Shown: in pieces, positions 1 through 8,790 of the stretch
How positions within the stretch are numbered: position 1 is the first letter of the stretch
How the letters are laid out: each line of letters starts with the position of its first letter
Source of the DNA: Alphaproteobacteria bacterium
Lineage (GTDB): Bacteria > Pseudomonadota > Alphaproteobacteria > Rhodospirillales > Rhodospirillaceae
Length of the DNA: 64,000 nucleotides
NCBI GenBank assembly: GCA_003246625.1
Contig: QJZR01000012.1
Location: 1 to 64,000 of the forward strand
Direction: 5' to 3'
The notes under the pieces: generated by a model
Seen by the model: the letters and a program-made list of their open reading frames with translations, nothing else
Database searches by the model: none
What the model was told of the DNA's origin: nothing
Made by a program: the position numbers and the translations under genes

Positions 1-1469
1 CGCGCAACCCGGCGGTGATCGCCGACAACGTCGGCGACAACGTCGGCGACTGCGCGGGCATGGCCGCCGACCTGTTCGAGACCTATGCGGTCACCGTGGT
101 CGCCACCATGCTGCTGGCCTCGATCTTCTTCGCGCCGGAATTCCAGACCAAGATGATGGCGTTGCCGCTGTTGATCGGCGGGGTGTGCATCGCCGCCTCG
201 GTCGCGGGCACCTTCTTCGTCAAGCTGGGCAGCTCCAACAACATCATGAACGCCCTCTACAAGGGCTTCTTCGCCTCCGCCGGGATCTCCGGGGTGCTGG
301 TGATCCTGTCCATCGTCGCCCTGTTCGGCGGCTTCAACAGCCAGTTGATGCTGAAGTCGGGCGAGGCGGTCAGCTCGGGCGCCCTGATCCTCTGCGCGGT
401 GATCGGCCTGATCGTCACCGGCCTGATCGTGTGGATCTCCGAATACTACACCGGCACCGGCCACCGTCCGGTGACCTCGGTCGCCAAGGCCTCGGAAACC
501 GGCCACGGCACCAACGTCATCCAGGGCCTCGCCGTGTCGATGGAAGCCCCGGCCCTGCCGGTGATCGTGATCTGCTTCGGCATCATCACCACCTTCATGC
601 TGGCCGGCATCTTCGGCATCGCCGTCGCCGCCACCACCATGCTGGCGCTGACCGGCATCGTCGTCGCGCTGGATGCCTATGGTCCGGTCACCGACAACGC
701 GGGTGGCATCGCCGAGATGTCGGAACTGCCGGATGACGTGCGCGTCACCACCGATGCCCTGGACGCCGTCGGCAACACCACCAAGGCGGTGACCAAGGGC
801 TACGCCATCGGCTCGGCCGGTCTGGCCGCCCTGGTGCTGTTCTCCGCCTATGTCGCCGACCTGAAGCATTATTTCCCCGACATGGACGTCAGCTTCCAGC
901 TGCAGGATCCCTTCGTCGTCGTCGGCCTGTTCCTGGGCGGCCTGCTGCCGTACCTGTTCGGTTCGATGGGGATGATGGCGGTCGGCCGCGCCGCCGGTTC
1001 GGTGGTCAAGGAAGTCCGCCGTCAGTTCAAGGAAATCGCCGGCATCATGGAAGGCACCGCGAAGCCGGATTACAGCCGCGCCGTGGACCTGCTGACCAAG
1101 GCCGCGATCAAGGAAATGCTGATTCCCTCGATGCTGCCGGTGTTCGCCCCGGTGGTGCTGTTCTTCGTGATGTGGCCGGTCGCCGGTCTGAACGCGGCCC
1201 TGACCTCGCTCGGCGCGATGCTGCTCGGCACCATCGTCACCGGCCTGTTCGTCGCCTTGTCGATGACCTCGGGCGGCGGCGCCTGGGATAACGCCAAGAA
1301 GTACATCGAGGACGGTCACTTCGGCGGCAAGGGGTCCGACGCCCACAAGGCGGCGGTTACCGGCGACACCGTCGGCGACCCCTACAAGGACACCGCCGGT
1401 CCGGCGATCAACCCGATGATCAAGATCATCAACATCGTCGCCCTGCTGCTGCTGGCGATGGTCGCCTGA
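1..1469 (+). CDS. hppA: Membrane-bound proton-translocating pyrophosphatase (3' part)
   Basis: Integral inner-membrane H+-PPase, which couples pyrophosphate hydrolysis to proton pumping. The reading frame is open from the first base, so the 5' end lies outside the window; about 488 C-terminal codons are present. The substrate-site signature [19 protein letters not shown] lies at the very start, followed by many hydrophobic segments. The typical C-terminal signature [18 protein letters not shown] is near the end. The segment [16 protein letters not shown] has Lys and Thr at the two positions that in this family separate K+-insensitive (Lys/Thr) from K+-dependent (Ala/Gly or Ala) enzymes, so the K+-insensitive type is inferred. 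A strong terminator follows 22 bases after the stop. Confidence 0.97.
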   Translation, partial: RNPAVIADNVGDNVGDCAGMAADLFETYAVTVVATMLLASIFFAPEFQTKMMALPLLIGGVCIAASVAGTFFVKLGSSNNIMNALYKGFFASAGISGVLVILSIVALFGGFNSQLMLKSGEAVSSGALILCAVIGLIVTGLIVWISEYYTGTGHRPVTSVAKASETGHGTNVIQGLAVSMEAPALPVIVICFGIITTFMLAGIFGIAVAATTMLALTGIVVALDAYGPVTDNAGGIAEMSELPDDVRVTTDALDAVGNTTKAVTKGYAIGSAGLAALVLFSAYVADLKHYFPDMDVSFQLQDPFVVVGLFLGGLLPYLFGSMGMMAVGRAAGSVVKEVRRQFKEIAGIMEGTAKPDYSRAVDLLTKAAIKEMLIPSMLPVFAPVVLFFVMWPVAGLNAALTSLGAMLLGTIVTGLFVALSMTSGGGAWDNAKKYIEDGHFGGKGSDAHKAAVTGDTVGDPYKDTAGPAINPMIKIINIVALLLLAMVA

Positions 1470-1490
1470 CCGAAACGGCATGCACCGACG

Positions 1491-1524
1491 AAAACGCCCC
1501 CGGAAAACCGGGGGCGTTTTTCAT
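1491..1524 (+). terminator. Rho-independent terminator of hppA, probably bidirectional
   Basis: A perfect 13-bp stem (1491-1503 with 1508-1520) has an AAAA loop. It begins with AAAA and ends with TTTT, so it can work on both strands. It lies between the convergent hppA and bamE genes. Confidence 0.9.
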
Positions 1525-1571
1525 TGCGGCGAGGGAGGGGGCGGTGCGCGCTTGTCGCGCCTGCCGTCGCG

Positions 1572-2045
1572 TCACTTGCCTTTCTGCGACGTCGCCAGAT
1601 CGGAGTTGAAGCGGCCGATGTTGCCGATCATCTGTTCGACGATCGACATGTTGTGACCGGCGGTCGGGGTTTTTTTGCCGGAGATGACGATCTCCCGGCC
1701 GTCTTCCTTGTTCAACTGCGACAGCCCCTGCACCAGGCCCTGTTCGTCGAACGACACGATATAGATGGTGCGTTCGGTTTCCTCGGGCTTGAAGAAGGCC
1801 TCGGTCTCCTGCGTCGAGCTGATGTAGAACCAGACCTCCGACCCATAGGTGGAACGGGTGGAGGGCGAGCCGAGAAGCTCGCGCACCTGGGAACGGGTCT
1901 GCGTGCCAGGCTTGATCTGCGTCAGCTTTTCCGCCAACGGCTTGTTGCCGCCCGAATAGACGCGCGGCCCGCATCCGGCGACGGCCAGGGCGGCCAGGGC
2001 CACGGCGGCGGCGCGCATGTGGGACTTCACGGTTTTCTTCTGCAT
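1572..2045 (-). CDS. bamE: Outer-membrane assembly lipoprotein BamE (SmpA/OmlA family)
   Basis: 157 residues. Signal peptide with lipobox LAVAGC, lipidated Cys at residue 25. The body matches the BamE/SmpA fold: a PGTQTRSQVRELLGSPS stretch, then GSEVWFYISS. BamE is an accessory lipoprotein of the BAM complex that inserts beta-barrels in the outer membrane. The frame could open 15 bases earlier at a TTG, but the ATG at 2045 has GGAG nine bases upstream and gives a normal signal peptide, so I chose it. Transcribed towards hppA; divergent from the cytochrome bc1 chaperone gene. Confidence 0.9.
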   Translation of the reverse strand: MQKKTVKSHMRAAAVALAALAVAGCGPRVYSGGNKPLAEKLTQIKPGTQTRSQVRELLGSPSTRSTYGSEVWFYISSTQETEAFFKPEETERTIYIVSFDEQGLVQGLSQLNKEDGREIVISGKKTPTAGHNMSIVEQMIGNIGRFNSDLATSQKGK

Positions 2046-2109
2046 GGGTATCGTCTCCAACCCCCCGGTGACGCCACTATATAGGATCGGAGACCGAGAT
2101 AAAGCACGA

Positions 2110-2139
2110 TTGGCGTCAAGACCCGCGTGCCGATAGGTT
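2110..2139 (+). promoter_or_regulatory. Possible sigma70-type promoter for the bc1 chaperone / yceD genes
   Basis: TTGGCG (2110-2115) and TAGGTT (2134-2139) are separated by 18 bases and lie 22 bases before the start codon at 2162. Both boxes are imperfect. Confidence 0.35.
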
Positions 2140-2161
2140 TCCGCAAGGAAGGAGAGGGGAT

Positions 2162-2722
2162 TTGGTCTGGTTCCGCAAGTCCGACGCCGCCGCGCCCGAG
2201 CGGGCCGCCGCCACGGCTTACGCGGCGATTCTCGCCGCGTCGCGGCGGCCGGCGTTTTTCGTCGGAATGAAGGTGCCCGACACCCTGGACGGCCGTTTCG
2301 ACATGCTGTGCGTGCACGCCTTCCTGGCCTTGCGGCGCCTGCGGCGCATCGGCGGCGCCGAATCGGCCGCCGTCGCCCAGTCGCTGTTCGACGCGATGTT
2401 CGCCGACATGGACGCGGCGTTGCGCCAGATCGGCGTTTCCGACCTTAAGGTCGGGCGCGAGGTCAAGGCGATGGCCAAGGCCTTCCTGGGGCGGGTCGAC
2501 GCCTATGAGGCGGCGCTGGCGACGGACGACGCCGCCGCACTGAACGCGGCGTTGATCCGCAATGTCTATCGCGGCGTCGCCGACGAACTGGCGGCGGCGG
2601 CGTTGACGCGGTATATGGTGGCGGCCGATACGGCGCTACGCGGTCTGTCCGATGACGCGGCGCTGCGCGGCGGGTTGGTTTTTCCGGCTCCGTTGCCGGA
2701 CGAGGAAAACGACGGAGCATGA
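2162..2722 (+). CDS. Ubiquinol-cytochrome c chaperone (CBP3/UQCC1 family)
   Basis: 186 residues. The central part, including RPAFFVGMKVPDTLDGRFD and a helical region with LRRIGG and VGREVKAMAKAFLGR, is characteristic of the CBP3/UQCC1 family, which assists assembly of cytochrome b into the bc1 complex. No signal peptide, so likely cytoplasmic or membrane-peripheral. The start is taken as TTG at 2162 because it sits just after a purine-rich GGAAGGAGAGGGGA and the protein begins as in homologues. Its stop overlaps the next start (ATGA), so it is translationally coupled to the yceD-like gene. The family assignment is firm; the role in this organism is inferred from homologues. Confidence 0.85.
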   Translation: MVWFRKSDAAAPERAAATAYAAILAASRRPAFFVGMKVPDTLDGRFDMLCVHAFLALRRLRRIGGAESAAVAQSLFDAMFADMDAALRQIGVSDLKVGREVKAMAKAFLGRVDAYEAALATDDAAALNAALIRNVYRGVADELAAAALTRYMVAADTALRGLSDDAALRGGLVFPAPLPDEENDGA

Positions 2723-3294
2723 TGATGAATAAAGAAGAATTCTCGCGAAGGATCGCCGTGCGGAAAATTCCGGCGGAGGGACTTTCCCTGGAACTGACCG
2801 CCTCCCCGGAGGAACTGGCCGAGTTGGCCGCGCGTCTGGGCATCCTGTCCTGCGAGTCCTTGACCGCGCGGTTGCTGCTGACCGCGCACGAAGGCGGCCG
2901 CAAGGTTCGTGGCGTCGGCCGTTTCCAGGCGCGGGTGACGCAGGCCTGCGTGGTCAGCCTGGAGCCGGTGGAACAGGCGATCGACGAACCGCTGTCGCTG
3001 CTTTTCCAGGAAGAGGAAGAAGCCCCGCTGGCCGAGGTGGTGATCGACCTCAATCTCGACCCCGACGACGACGACGACGTGGCGGAGCCCATCGAAAGGG
3101 GCGAAATCGACGTCGGCGCACCGATTTCCGAACATCTGGCCCTGGCCCTCGACCCTTATCCCCGCCGTGCCGGGGCGGAATTTTCCCCGCCGCGCGCCCC
3201 GGCGGAGGAAGCGGAAAAACCCGTGCATCCCTTCGCCGCGTTGCGGGCTTTGCGGGGCGGCCGGGACGACGATACGAATGGTAACGAAACGTGA
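2719..3294 (+). CDS. yceD: DUF177/YceD family protein (23S rRNA accumulation protein)
   Basis: 191 residues. An N-terminal beta-rich region with two short domains is followed by the family Cys in VTQACVVSLEPV and an acidic run (DPDDDDD). The C-terminal tail is disordered and proline-rich. Members of this family (YceD in E. coli, DUF177) almost always sit just upstream of rpmF, as here, and are needed for normal 23S rRNA levels in plants and bacteria. It starts inside the stop of the preceding gene (ATGA overlap). Three consecutive ATG codons (2719-2727) leave the exact start uncertain by a few residues. A weak hairpin and rpmF follow. Confidence 0.85.
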   Translation: MMMNKEEFSRRIAVRKIPAEGLSLELTASPEELAELAARLGILSCESLTARLLLTAHEGGRKVRGVGRFQARVTQACVVSLEPVEQAIDEPLSLLFQEEEEAPLAEVVIDLNLDPDDDDDVAEPIERGEIDVGAPISEHLALALDPYPRRAGAEFSPPRAPAEEAEKPVHPFAALRALRGGRDDDTNGNET

Positions 3295-3298
3295 TGCG

Positions 3299-3336
3299 GG
3301 CCCCATGCGTATTGGGCTTGCTCTGGGGCCGGTTTT
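3299..3336 (+). terminator. Weak terminator or attenuator hairpin between yceD and rpmF
   Basis: GGCCCCA (3299-3305) pairs with TGGGGCC (3324-3330) over an 18-base loop and is followed by GGTTTT. The long loop and short T-run make it a weak candidate; it may only reduce read-through into rpmF. Confidence 0.35.
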
Positions 3337-3391
3337 CGTCTAATTAATCCGGCCTTCTATGGAACCCTTAAGAACGAAATGAGAGAGAGCC

Positions 3392-3571
3392 ATGGCCGTT
3401 CCAAAGAAAAAGACTTCGACCTCGAAGCGCAACATGCGTCGTTCGCACCATGCGCTGAAGGCGTCGTCTTATGTCGAATGCCCGAACTGCGGGGAGCTGA
3501 AGCGCCCGCATCATGTCTGCCCCTCCTGCGGCCAGTACGACGGCCGTGAGGTCGAGAAGCAGGTCGCCTAA
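3392..3571 (+). CDS. rpmF: 50S ribosomal protein L32
   Basis: 59 residues starting [20 protein letters not shown], the standard L32 opening. It is very basic at the N-terminus, and two CxxC pairs (Cys30/Cys33 and Cys43/Cys46) can bind zinc, so this is the C+ (zinc-binding) form. A GAGAGAG purine stretch lies a few bases before the ATG. It sits in the conserved order yceD-rpmF-plsX-fabH, which links ribosome and phospholipid synthesis. It is short, so length-filtered gene calling can miss it. Confidence 0.97.
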   Translation: MAVPKKKTSTSKRNMRRSHHALKASSYVECPNCGELKRPHHVCPSCGQYDGREVEKQVA

Positions 3572-3610
3572 GCGTTTCCAACGCTGGAAAATCGAAGGGG
3601 TAGTGGGCCA

Positions 3611-4660
3611 GTGTCGAAGTCCATCACGCTATCGCTGGATGGAATGGGGGGGGATGACGCGCCGGACATCGTTCTGGACGGAATTTCCCTGGCCCGCAAA
3701 CGTCATCCCGACGTGCATTTCCTGCTGTTCGGAGACGAAGCGGTGTTGGAGCCGCTCCTTGAAAAACGCTACAAGGGGTTGCGAGACATCGTGACCCTGT
3801 GTCACGCGCCAGACGTGATCACCAATAACGATAAGCCGTCCGTCGCTTTGCGAACAGGACGCAATTCCAGCATGGCCAAAGCCATTCAGGCCGTTAAGGA
3901 CGGACGGGCCGGTGGCGTGGTTTCAGCGGGCAATACCGGCGCGCTGATGGCCATGTCGAAGTTGAGCTTACGGACTTTGCCCGGGATCGACCGGCCGGCA
4001 ATTGCCGCGTTGATGCCGACGCAGCGAGGGGAAAGCGTGGTGTTGGACCTTGGTGCCAACACCGAATGCAACGCCAACAACCTTGTTGAATTCGCCCTCA
4101 TGGGGACTCTGTTCGCACGCAGTCTGTTGGACCTGGATAGTCCGACGGTCGGCCTTCTCAATATCGGGGAAGAGGAACAGAAGGGGCGCAACGAGGTTAA
4201 GGAGGCGGCCGCTATTCTGCGGGAGAACGCGGGCGTGGTGAACTTTGCCGGTTTCGTCGAGGGCGACGACATCGGTATCGGCACCGTGGACGTGGTGGTG
4301 ACCGACGGGTTCACCGGCAACGTCGCCCTGAAGACCATGGAAGGAACGGCCAAGGTGATGAGCCGCTTCCTGAAGGAGGCCTTCAAAAGCTCGATTCTCG
4401 CTCAGATCGGGTATTTGTTGGCGCGTCCGGCGATGAACCGGGTCCGCCACCGCACCGATCCTCGCCGTTACAACGGCGCAATGTTCCTCGGCCTTAACGG
4501 AATTGTCGTCAAAAGCCATGGAGGCACCGACGGGTTGGGTTTCGCCAACGCCATCGGGGTTGCCGTCGACATGGTCAGACACGGTTTCAACGATCGGATC
4601 AAAACCGAGCTCGTGAAGCTGCACTCCCAATCCGTTACGGCTGAGGTGAAAGTCATATGA
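3611..4660 (+). CDS. plsX: Phosphate acyltransferase PlsX
   Basis: 349 residues. PlsX makes acyl-phosphate from acyl-ACP, the first step of the PlsX/PlsY route to phosphatidic acid; it is a peripheral membrane protein. Family motifs are visible: [10 protein letters not shown] at the N-terminus, [26 protein letters not shown] and the C-terminal [15 protein letters not shown]. The start is GTG at 3611, with a GGGG-rich stretch upstream; no in-frame ATG fits the conserved N-terminus better. The stop overlaps the fabH start (ATGA). The first half shows more A/T at third codon positions than its neighbours. Confidence 0.96.
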   Translation: MSKSITLSLDGMGGDDAPDIVLDGISLARKRHPDVHFLLFGDEAVLEPLLEKRYKGLRDIVTLCHAPDVITNNDKPSVALRTGRNSSMAKAIQAVKDGRAGGVVSAGNTGALMAMSKLSLRTLPGIDRPAIAALMPTQRGESVVLDLGANTECNANNLVEFALMGTLFARSLLDLDSPTVGLLNIGEEEQKGRNEVKEAAAILRENAGVVNFAGFVEGDDIGIGTVDVVVTDGFTGNVALKTMEGTAKVMSRFLKEAFKSSILAQIGYLLARPAMNRVRHRTDPRRYNGAMFLGLNGIVVKSHGGTDGLGFANAIGVAVDMVRHGFNDRIKTELVKLHSQSVTAEVKVI

Positions 4661-5634
4661 GCGTTATCCGATCGCGCCTTGCGGGCGTCGGGGCTTATCT
4701 GCCCCAGCGTGTCGTCACCAATGACGACCTCGCGAAAATCGTCGATACCTCCGATGAATGGATCGTCGAACGCAGCGGCATCCGGCAGCGCCATATCGCC
4801 GCCGACGACGAGCTGACTTCCGACCTGGCTACCCGCGCAGCCCGCGCGGCGATGGAAAACGCCGGGGTCACCGCCGACGATATCGACCTGATCGTCGTCG
4901 GCACCACCACCCCGGACGACACCTTTCCGGCCACCGCGGCCAAGGTTCAGGCCAACCTGGGGGTTCCCGGCGGCTTTGCCTTCGACGTGCAGGCGGTGTG
5001 CTCGGGCTTCCTTTATGCCCTGGCGACGGCGGACAAGTTCATTCGCGCGGGCGACGTCAAGACCGCCCTGGTGATCGGCGCCGAAACCTTTTCCCGCCTG
5101 CTCGACTGGACCGACCGCGATACCTGCGTGTTGTTCGGCGACGGCGCGGGCGCCGTGGTGCTGCGCGCGGCGGAAGGCGAGGGCAAGAACACCGATACCG
5201 GCATCCTTTCCACCCACCTGCATGCCGACGGCCGCTTCCGCGACCTGCTCTACGTCAATGGTGGCCCGTCGCGCGGCCAGAAGGTCGGCTTCGTCAAGAT
5301 GGAAGGGAAGGAAGTCTTCCGCCACGCGGTGACCAAGCTGGCGGGCGTGGTCGAGGAGGCGCTTGCGGCCAACGGCTATACCAGCGCCGATCTCGACTGG
5401 ATCGTGCCGCACCAGGCCAACCGCCGCATTCTGTCCAGCACATCGAAGAAGGTCGGCGTCGGCGAGGACCGGATCGTGGTGACCCTGGACCGCCACGCCA
5501 ACACCTCCGCCGCCTCGATTCCGCTGGCGCTGTGCACCGCCGTCACCGACGGGCGGATCAAGCCCGGCCAGTTGATTTTGCTGGAAGCGATGGGCGGCGG
5601 CTTCACCTGGGGTTCGGCGCTGATCCGCCTTTAG
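4657..5634 (+). CDS. fabH: 3-oxoacyl-ACP synthase III (KAS III)
   Basis: 325 residues. FabH condenses acetyl-CoA with malonyl-ACP to start fatty acid synthesis. The thiolase-fold catalytic triad is visible: Cys115 in [10 protein letters not shown], His252 in PHQANRRI and Asn282 in [11 protein letters not shown]. The C-terminal [13 protein letters not shown] is also typical. It overlaps plsX by four bases, so acyl-phosphate formation and fatty-acid initiation are made from one transcript. A terminator follows 29 bases after the stop. Confidence 0.98.
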   Translation: MSVIRSRLAGVGAYLPQRVVTNDDLAKIVDTSDEWIVERSGIRQRHIAADDELTSDLATRAARAAMENAGVTADDIDLIVVGTTTPDDTFPATAAKVQANLGVPGGFAFDVQAVCSGFLYALATADKFIRAGDVKTALVIGAETFSRLLDWTDRDTCVLFGDGAGAVVLRAAEGEGKNTDTGILSTHLHADGRFRDLLYVNGGPSRGQKVGFVKMEGKEVFRHAVTKLAGVVEEALAANGYTSADLDWIVPHQANRRILSSTSKKVGVGEDRIVVTLDRHANTSAASIPLALCTAVTDGRIKPGQLILLEAMGGGFTWGSALIRL

Positions 5635-5663
5635 TCCGGCCTTCGTTCCGCGATTATCCATGC

Positions 5664-5694
5664 AAACCGGCCCGTTTTCGGGCCGGTTTTTTTC
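5664..5694 (+). terminator. Rho-independent terminator after fabH
   Basis: An 11-bp stem AAACCGGCCCG / CGGGCCGGTTT (5664-5674 with 5679-5689) has a TTTT loop and is followed by more T residues. It ends the yceD-rpmF-plsX-fabH unit. Confidence 0.92.
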
Positions 5695-5738
5695 GTGCTT
5701 CCCCTTTTGAAATCGTTCGCCCAGCCACCATTTTGATA

Positions 5739-5767
5739 TTGCGGCGTTTTTTAGTGGTTGCTATGGT
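5739..5767 (+). promoter_or_regulatory. Possible promoter of ihfA
   Basis: TTGCGG (5739-5744) and TATGGT (5762-5767) are separated by 17 bases, 28 bases upstream of the ihfA start and after the fabH terminator. Inferred from box similarity only. Confidence 0.4.
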
Positions 5768-5795
5768 TTGAGGATGGCTAGGAGTGGAGGCTCGC

Positions 5796-6092
5796 ATGAG
5801 TGAGCAAACGGTTACCCGCGCGCACCTGAGCGAGGCGGTCTACCAGGAAGTCGGCTTGTCGCGCAACGAGTCCGCCGATCTGCTGGAAATGGTCCTGGAC
5901 GAAGTCTCCACCGCGCTTGCCCAGGGCGACGTGGTGAAGATCTCCTCGTTCGGCAGCTTCTCCGTCCGCAGCAAGGGCGAGCGCATCGGGCGCAACCCCA
6001 AGACCGGCGAGGAAGTTCCGATCCTGCCGCGCAAGGTGCTGGTGTTCCGGCCTTCGCAATTGCTGAAGGCGCGCATCAACGAAGGCGCGTGA
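5796..6092 (+). CDS. ihfA: Integration host factor subunit alpha
   Basis: 98 residues, HU/IHF fold. The DNA-bending arm [11 protein letters not shown] with its Pro and the [12 protein letters not shown] core are present; the conserved order fabH-ihfA-merR supports IhfA rather than HU. The start is set at the ATG at 5796, which has GGAGG five bases upstream; an in-frame GTG 12 bases earlier overlaps this ribosome-binding site and is rejected. IhfA pairs with IhfB (not in the window) to bend DNA at promoters, including sigma54-dependent ones such as those activated by NtrC. Confidence 0.95.
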   Translation: MSEQTVTRAHLSEAVYQEVGLSRNESADLLEMVLDEVSTALAQGDVVKISSFGSFSVRSKGERIGRNPKTGEEVPILPRKVLVFRPSQLLKARINEGA

Positions 6093-6117
6093 GCAGGCGA
6101 CCGGAAAGGCGAGCACC

Positions 6118-6663
6118 ATGACGGCGGCAACCGACGCCAACGGCGCGGAAGGCGGTGCCCGGCGCGGGCATAAGTCCGAGGCTGCGTTTCGGACGATCAG
6201 CGAGGTCTCGACCGATCTCGCCGTGCCGCAGCATGTCCTGCGCTTCTGGGAAACCCGCTTCCCGGCGATTCAGCCGTTGAAGCGGGGCGGCGGCCGCCGC
6301 TATTACCGGCCCGAGGACGTGGCCCTGTTGAAGGCGATCCGCGATCGCCTTTACGACGACGGCTTCACCATCAAGGGCGTGCAGAAGCTTCTGGCGGAAC
6401 AGGGGGTCGAGGCATTCGTCGCGCCCACGCCGTCCGCTGTCGAGCCTGCGCCACCTGTCGCCGCGCCCGCCGCCGCGCCGGAGGCGAGGGACCCGACGCT
6501 TCTGCCCTTCGACTTGCCGCTTGCCGCAGCGCCGCACGCCCCGGCGGGGAAGGGCGGCATCACCGCCCGCCAGCGCGGCGAAGTCGAGCTGGCGATCCGT
6601 TCCCTGGAGGCGATGAAGGCCGCCCTGGACGAGGCTTTGCAGGGCTCCGCCGGAAACATCTGA
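6118..6663 (+). CDS. MerR-family transcriptional regulator
   Basis: 181 residues. N-terminal MerR-type winged helix around residues 20-90: [20 protein letters not shown], then [33 protein letters not shown]. The middle is a low-complexity Ala/Pro linker and the C-terminus a helix rich in Glu/Ala ([22 protein letters not shown]). No Cys cluster typical of metal-sensing MerR proteins is present. It follows ihfA by 25 bases, the usual arrangement in alphaproteobacteria. Its target is not known to me. Confidence 0.85.
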   Translation: MTAATDANGAEGGARRGHKSEAAFRTISEVSTDLAVPQHVLRFWETRFPAIQPLKRGGGRRYYRPEDVALLKAIRDRLYDDGFTIKGVQKLLAEQGVEAFVAPTPSAVEPAPPVAAPAAAPEARDPTLLPFDLPLAAAPHAPAGKGGITARQRGEVELAIRSLEAMKAALDEALQGSAGNI

Positions 6664-6680
6664 ACAATCGATTTGCCGTC

Positions 6681-6709
6681 TTGCGCGGGCAGGGGCACCG
6701 GTCTATAGT
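6681..6709 (+). promoter_or_regulatory. Sigma70-type promoter of tRNA-Pro
   Basis: TTGCGC (6681-6686), a 17-base spacer and TATAGT (6704-6709) lie about 40 bases before the tRNA. The stretch just after the -10 box is GC-rich (GCGCC), as in stringently controlled stable-RNA promoters. Confidence 0.7.
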
Positions 6710-6749
6710 GCGCCTCCCTGAACGTCCCGGCCTAGCCGGGAAGCCGAGT

Positions 6750-6826
6750 CGGAGCGTGGCGCAGTTTGGTAGCGCACCAGCATGGGGTGCTGGGGGTCGT
6801 GGGTTCGAATCCCGCCGCTCCGACCA
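6750..6826 (+). tRNA. tRNA-Pro (anticodon GGG)
   Basis: 77 nt with encoded CCA. The acceptor stem CGGAGCG/CGCTCCG closes perfectly. The anticodon stem CCAGC/GCTGG encloses the loop ATGGGGT, placing GGG at 6784-6786 after T33. The T-arm is GTGGGTTCGAATCCCGC. It sits alone with its own promoter. Confidence 0.96.
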
Positions 6827-6915
6827 CTTTTCCCCAAAACACACAAGTTGACCGCATCGCCCCATGGCGATGACGGTTCCGTTGCGTTTTCGTGACGATA
6901 AAACTGCGTTCGAAG

Positions 6916-7179
6916 TTATTTGGTGGCGGCCAGGGTCCGTCCCGCCTGGGTCAGACGGCAAACCAGCCAGTCCGGCTTCAGCGGATTGGCGAACCAGGGT
7001 TCCGCCCAACCGCGCTCGATGCAGGACATCACGGTGCGGCGGCTGACCCGGCGCCCGGTTTCGTCGAACAGGGGCAGCTTTCCCCCCGCCTGGGTCAGGC
7101 CGCGATGCAGCCACTTGAGCTGCGGCGCGGTCGGCTGCGAGGGGGAGGACGCGGGGATGGAACGGGAAGAGGAAGACAT
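6916..7179 (-). CDS. Small conserved protein of unknown function, possibly winged-helix-like
   Basis: 87 residues. After a Ser/Pro-rich N-terminus, the segments LKWLHRGLTQAGGKLPLFD, RRTVMSCIERGWAEPWFANP and a final LVCRLTQAGRTLAATK resemble small alphaproteobacterial proteins of unknown function. The C-terminal 'KPDWLVCRLTQAGR' looks like the last helix and wing of a winged-helix domain, which is my inference only. The ATG at 7179 has GAGG about 11 bases upstream. It is divergent from cutA and convergent with the tRNA-Pro region. No function can be assigned. Confidence 0.6.
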   Translation of the reverse strand: MSSSSRSIPASSPSQPTAPQLKWLHRGLTQAGGKLPLFDETGRRVSRRTVMSCIERGWAEPWFANPLKPDWLVCRLTQAGRTLAATK

Positions 7180-7283
7180 CGGCGGAAAACCTCGTGTCGC
7201 GCGGTTGGCGTGGGCACGGGACGCATGGTAAACGGGGAGGAGGCCGCTTGTCCATGCGGCATCTGACGGGAAAGGGGAATGCC

Positions 7284-7619
7284 GTGGAGCACGCCGCCGA
7301 CGCCTTCTGCCTGGTTTACGTCACCGCCAAGGACCGTGCCGAGGCCGAGGTCCTGGCCAAGCGCATGGTGACCCTGCGTCTGGCCGCCTGCGCCAACATC
7401 CTGGGGGACATCCGGTCGATCTATCGCTGGAACGGCGCGCTGCAGGACGAGACCGAGTGCGCCCTGATCCTCAAGACCCGCCGCGACCTTTATCCCCGCC
7501 TGGAGGCGGAAATCCGCGACGTGCACGGCTATGAGTGCCCATGCGTGGTGGCGCTGCCCTTCGTCGCGGGCAGCGCGCCGTTTCTCGCCTGGCTGGACGA
7601 ACAGGTGGCGGACGGCTGA
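7284..7619 (+). CDS. cutA: CutA family divalent-ion tolerance protein
   Basis: 111 residues, the normal length for CutA. Family motifs are visible: CLVYVTAKDRAEAEVLAKRM, LAACANILGDIRSIYRWNG, ECALILKTRRDLYPRLEAEI and HGYECPCVVALPF. CutA forms a PII-like trimer linked to copper/divalent-cation tolerance, though its biochemical role is unsettled. The start is set at GTG 7284, which has AAAGGGGA five bases upstream. The frame is open further upstream (ATG at 7255) but those residues are not family-like. Convergent with ispDF, with seven bases between stops. Confidence 0.93.
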   Translation: MEHAADAFCLVYVTAKDRAEAEVLAKRMVTLRLAACANILGDIRSIYRWNGALQDETECALILKTRRDLYPRLEAEIRDVHGYECPCVVALPFVAGSAPFLAWLDEQVADG

Positions 7620-7626
7620 CCTGGGG

Positions 7627-8790
7627 TCAGGTGGTCTCCACCGGGCACTGGATGGTCACCACCGCCTGCGCGGCCAGGCCCTCGCGGCGGCCGATAAAGC
7701 CCAGTTGTTCGGTGGTCGTCGCCTTGATCGCGACGCGGCCGCTGTCGATGCCGAGCAGGGAGGCGACGCGCGTCGTCATCATCCGGCGATGCGGCCCGAT
7801 GCGCGGAGCCTCGCCCATGATGGTGATGTCGGCGTGCACGATGCGCGCGCCGCGCGCTCGCACCAGGGCGACGGCGCGGTTGACGAAAAGAACCGAGGAG
7901 GCGCCGCGCCATTGATCGTCGGACGGCGGGAAGTGACGGCCGATGTCGCCCGCCGCGATGGTGCCGAGCAGGGCGTCGGTCAGGGCGTGCAGGGCGACGT
8001 CGGCGTCCGAGTGTCCTTCCAGCGCCTGATCGTTCGGAACGACGACGCCGCAAAGGGTTACGGAGTTCCCCTCGCCGAGTTTATGAACGTCGATGCCGAA
8101 TCCGACGCGGGTTTCCGTGGCCTCGCGCATCAGGTCGCGGGCATGCTGGAAATCCTGCTGCGTGGTGATCTTGAAGTTGCGTTCCTCGCCCTCGACCAGG
8201 GAGACGACGACCCCGGCGCGTTCGGCGACCCCGGCGTCGTCGGTCAGCGCCATGCCGACGGCGGCGCGGTGCGCTTCGAGAATCCGCTGGAAGTGGAACC
8301 CCTGCGGCGTCTGGGCGCGCCACAGGTTGGCGCGGTCGACGGTTTCGCAGCCGCCGTCGCCCTCGACCAGGCGCTTCAGGGTGTCGGAAAGGGGCAGGGC
8401 GGGGACGGCCGCCTCGCTGTGCTCCAGGGCGTCGAGAACCCGGTCGATGACGTCGGCGCCGACGAAGGGGCGCGCGCCATCGTGAATCAGCACCAGGTCC
8501 GGCGCATCCGCGGCCAGGGTTTCCAGCCCCAGGCGGACCGAATCCTGGCGTTCCTGTCCGCCCATGATCGGCGCGCCGATGCCCAGACCCTTCGCCGCGA
8601 TCTCGTAGAGCGGCAGGTCGTTGGGGTGGATCACCGCCCGCACCTCGGCGATATCCGGGTGCGCCGACAGCCGTCCGAGGGACTGGCGCAGCAGGGGGGC
8701 GTCGCCCAGAGTCTTGTATTGTTTCGGAACGTCGCCGCCGAATCTCTCGCCACGACCCGCCGCGACGACCAAAGCCACACACCGTTTCAT
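7627..8790 (-). CDS. ispDF: Bifunctional MEP-pathway enzyme IspD-IspF
   Basis: 387 residues. Residues 1-~225 are IspD (CTP transfer to methylerythritol 4-phosphate): VALVVAAGRGERFGGDVPKQ, then HDGARPFV and WRAQTPQGF. Residues ~228-387 are IspF (cyclodiphosphate synthase): GFGIDVHKLGEG with metal ligands Asp234 and His236, SDADVALHALTDALLG and HADITIMGEAPRI. Fusion of these two non-consecutive steps of isoprenoid synthesis is common in alphaproteobacteria. The start is the ATG at 8790, with GAGGG six bases upstream; the longer open frame upstream is not IspD-like. Divergent from dusB across 251 bases in which I see no convincing promoter. Confidence 0.96.
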   Translation of the reverse strand: MKRCVALVVAAGRGERFGGDVPKQYKTLGDAPLLRQSLGRLSAHPDIAEVRAVIHPNDLPLYEIAAKGLGIGAPIMGGQERQDSVRLGLETLAADAPDLVLIHDGARPFVGADVIDRVLDALEHSEAAVPALPLSDTLKRLVEGDGGCETVDRANLWRAQTPQGFHFQRILEAHRAAVGMALTDDAGVAERAGVVVSLVEGEERNFKITTQQDFQHARDLMREATETRVGFGIDVHKLGEGNSVTLCGVVVPNDQALEGHSDADVALHALTDALLGTIAAGDIGRHFPPSDDQWRGASSVLFVNRAVALVRARGARIVHADITIMGEAPRIGPHRRMMTTRVASLLGIDSGRVAIKATTTEQLGFIGRREGLAAQAVVTIQCPVETT

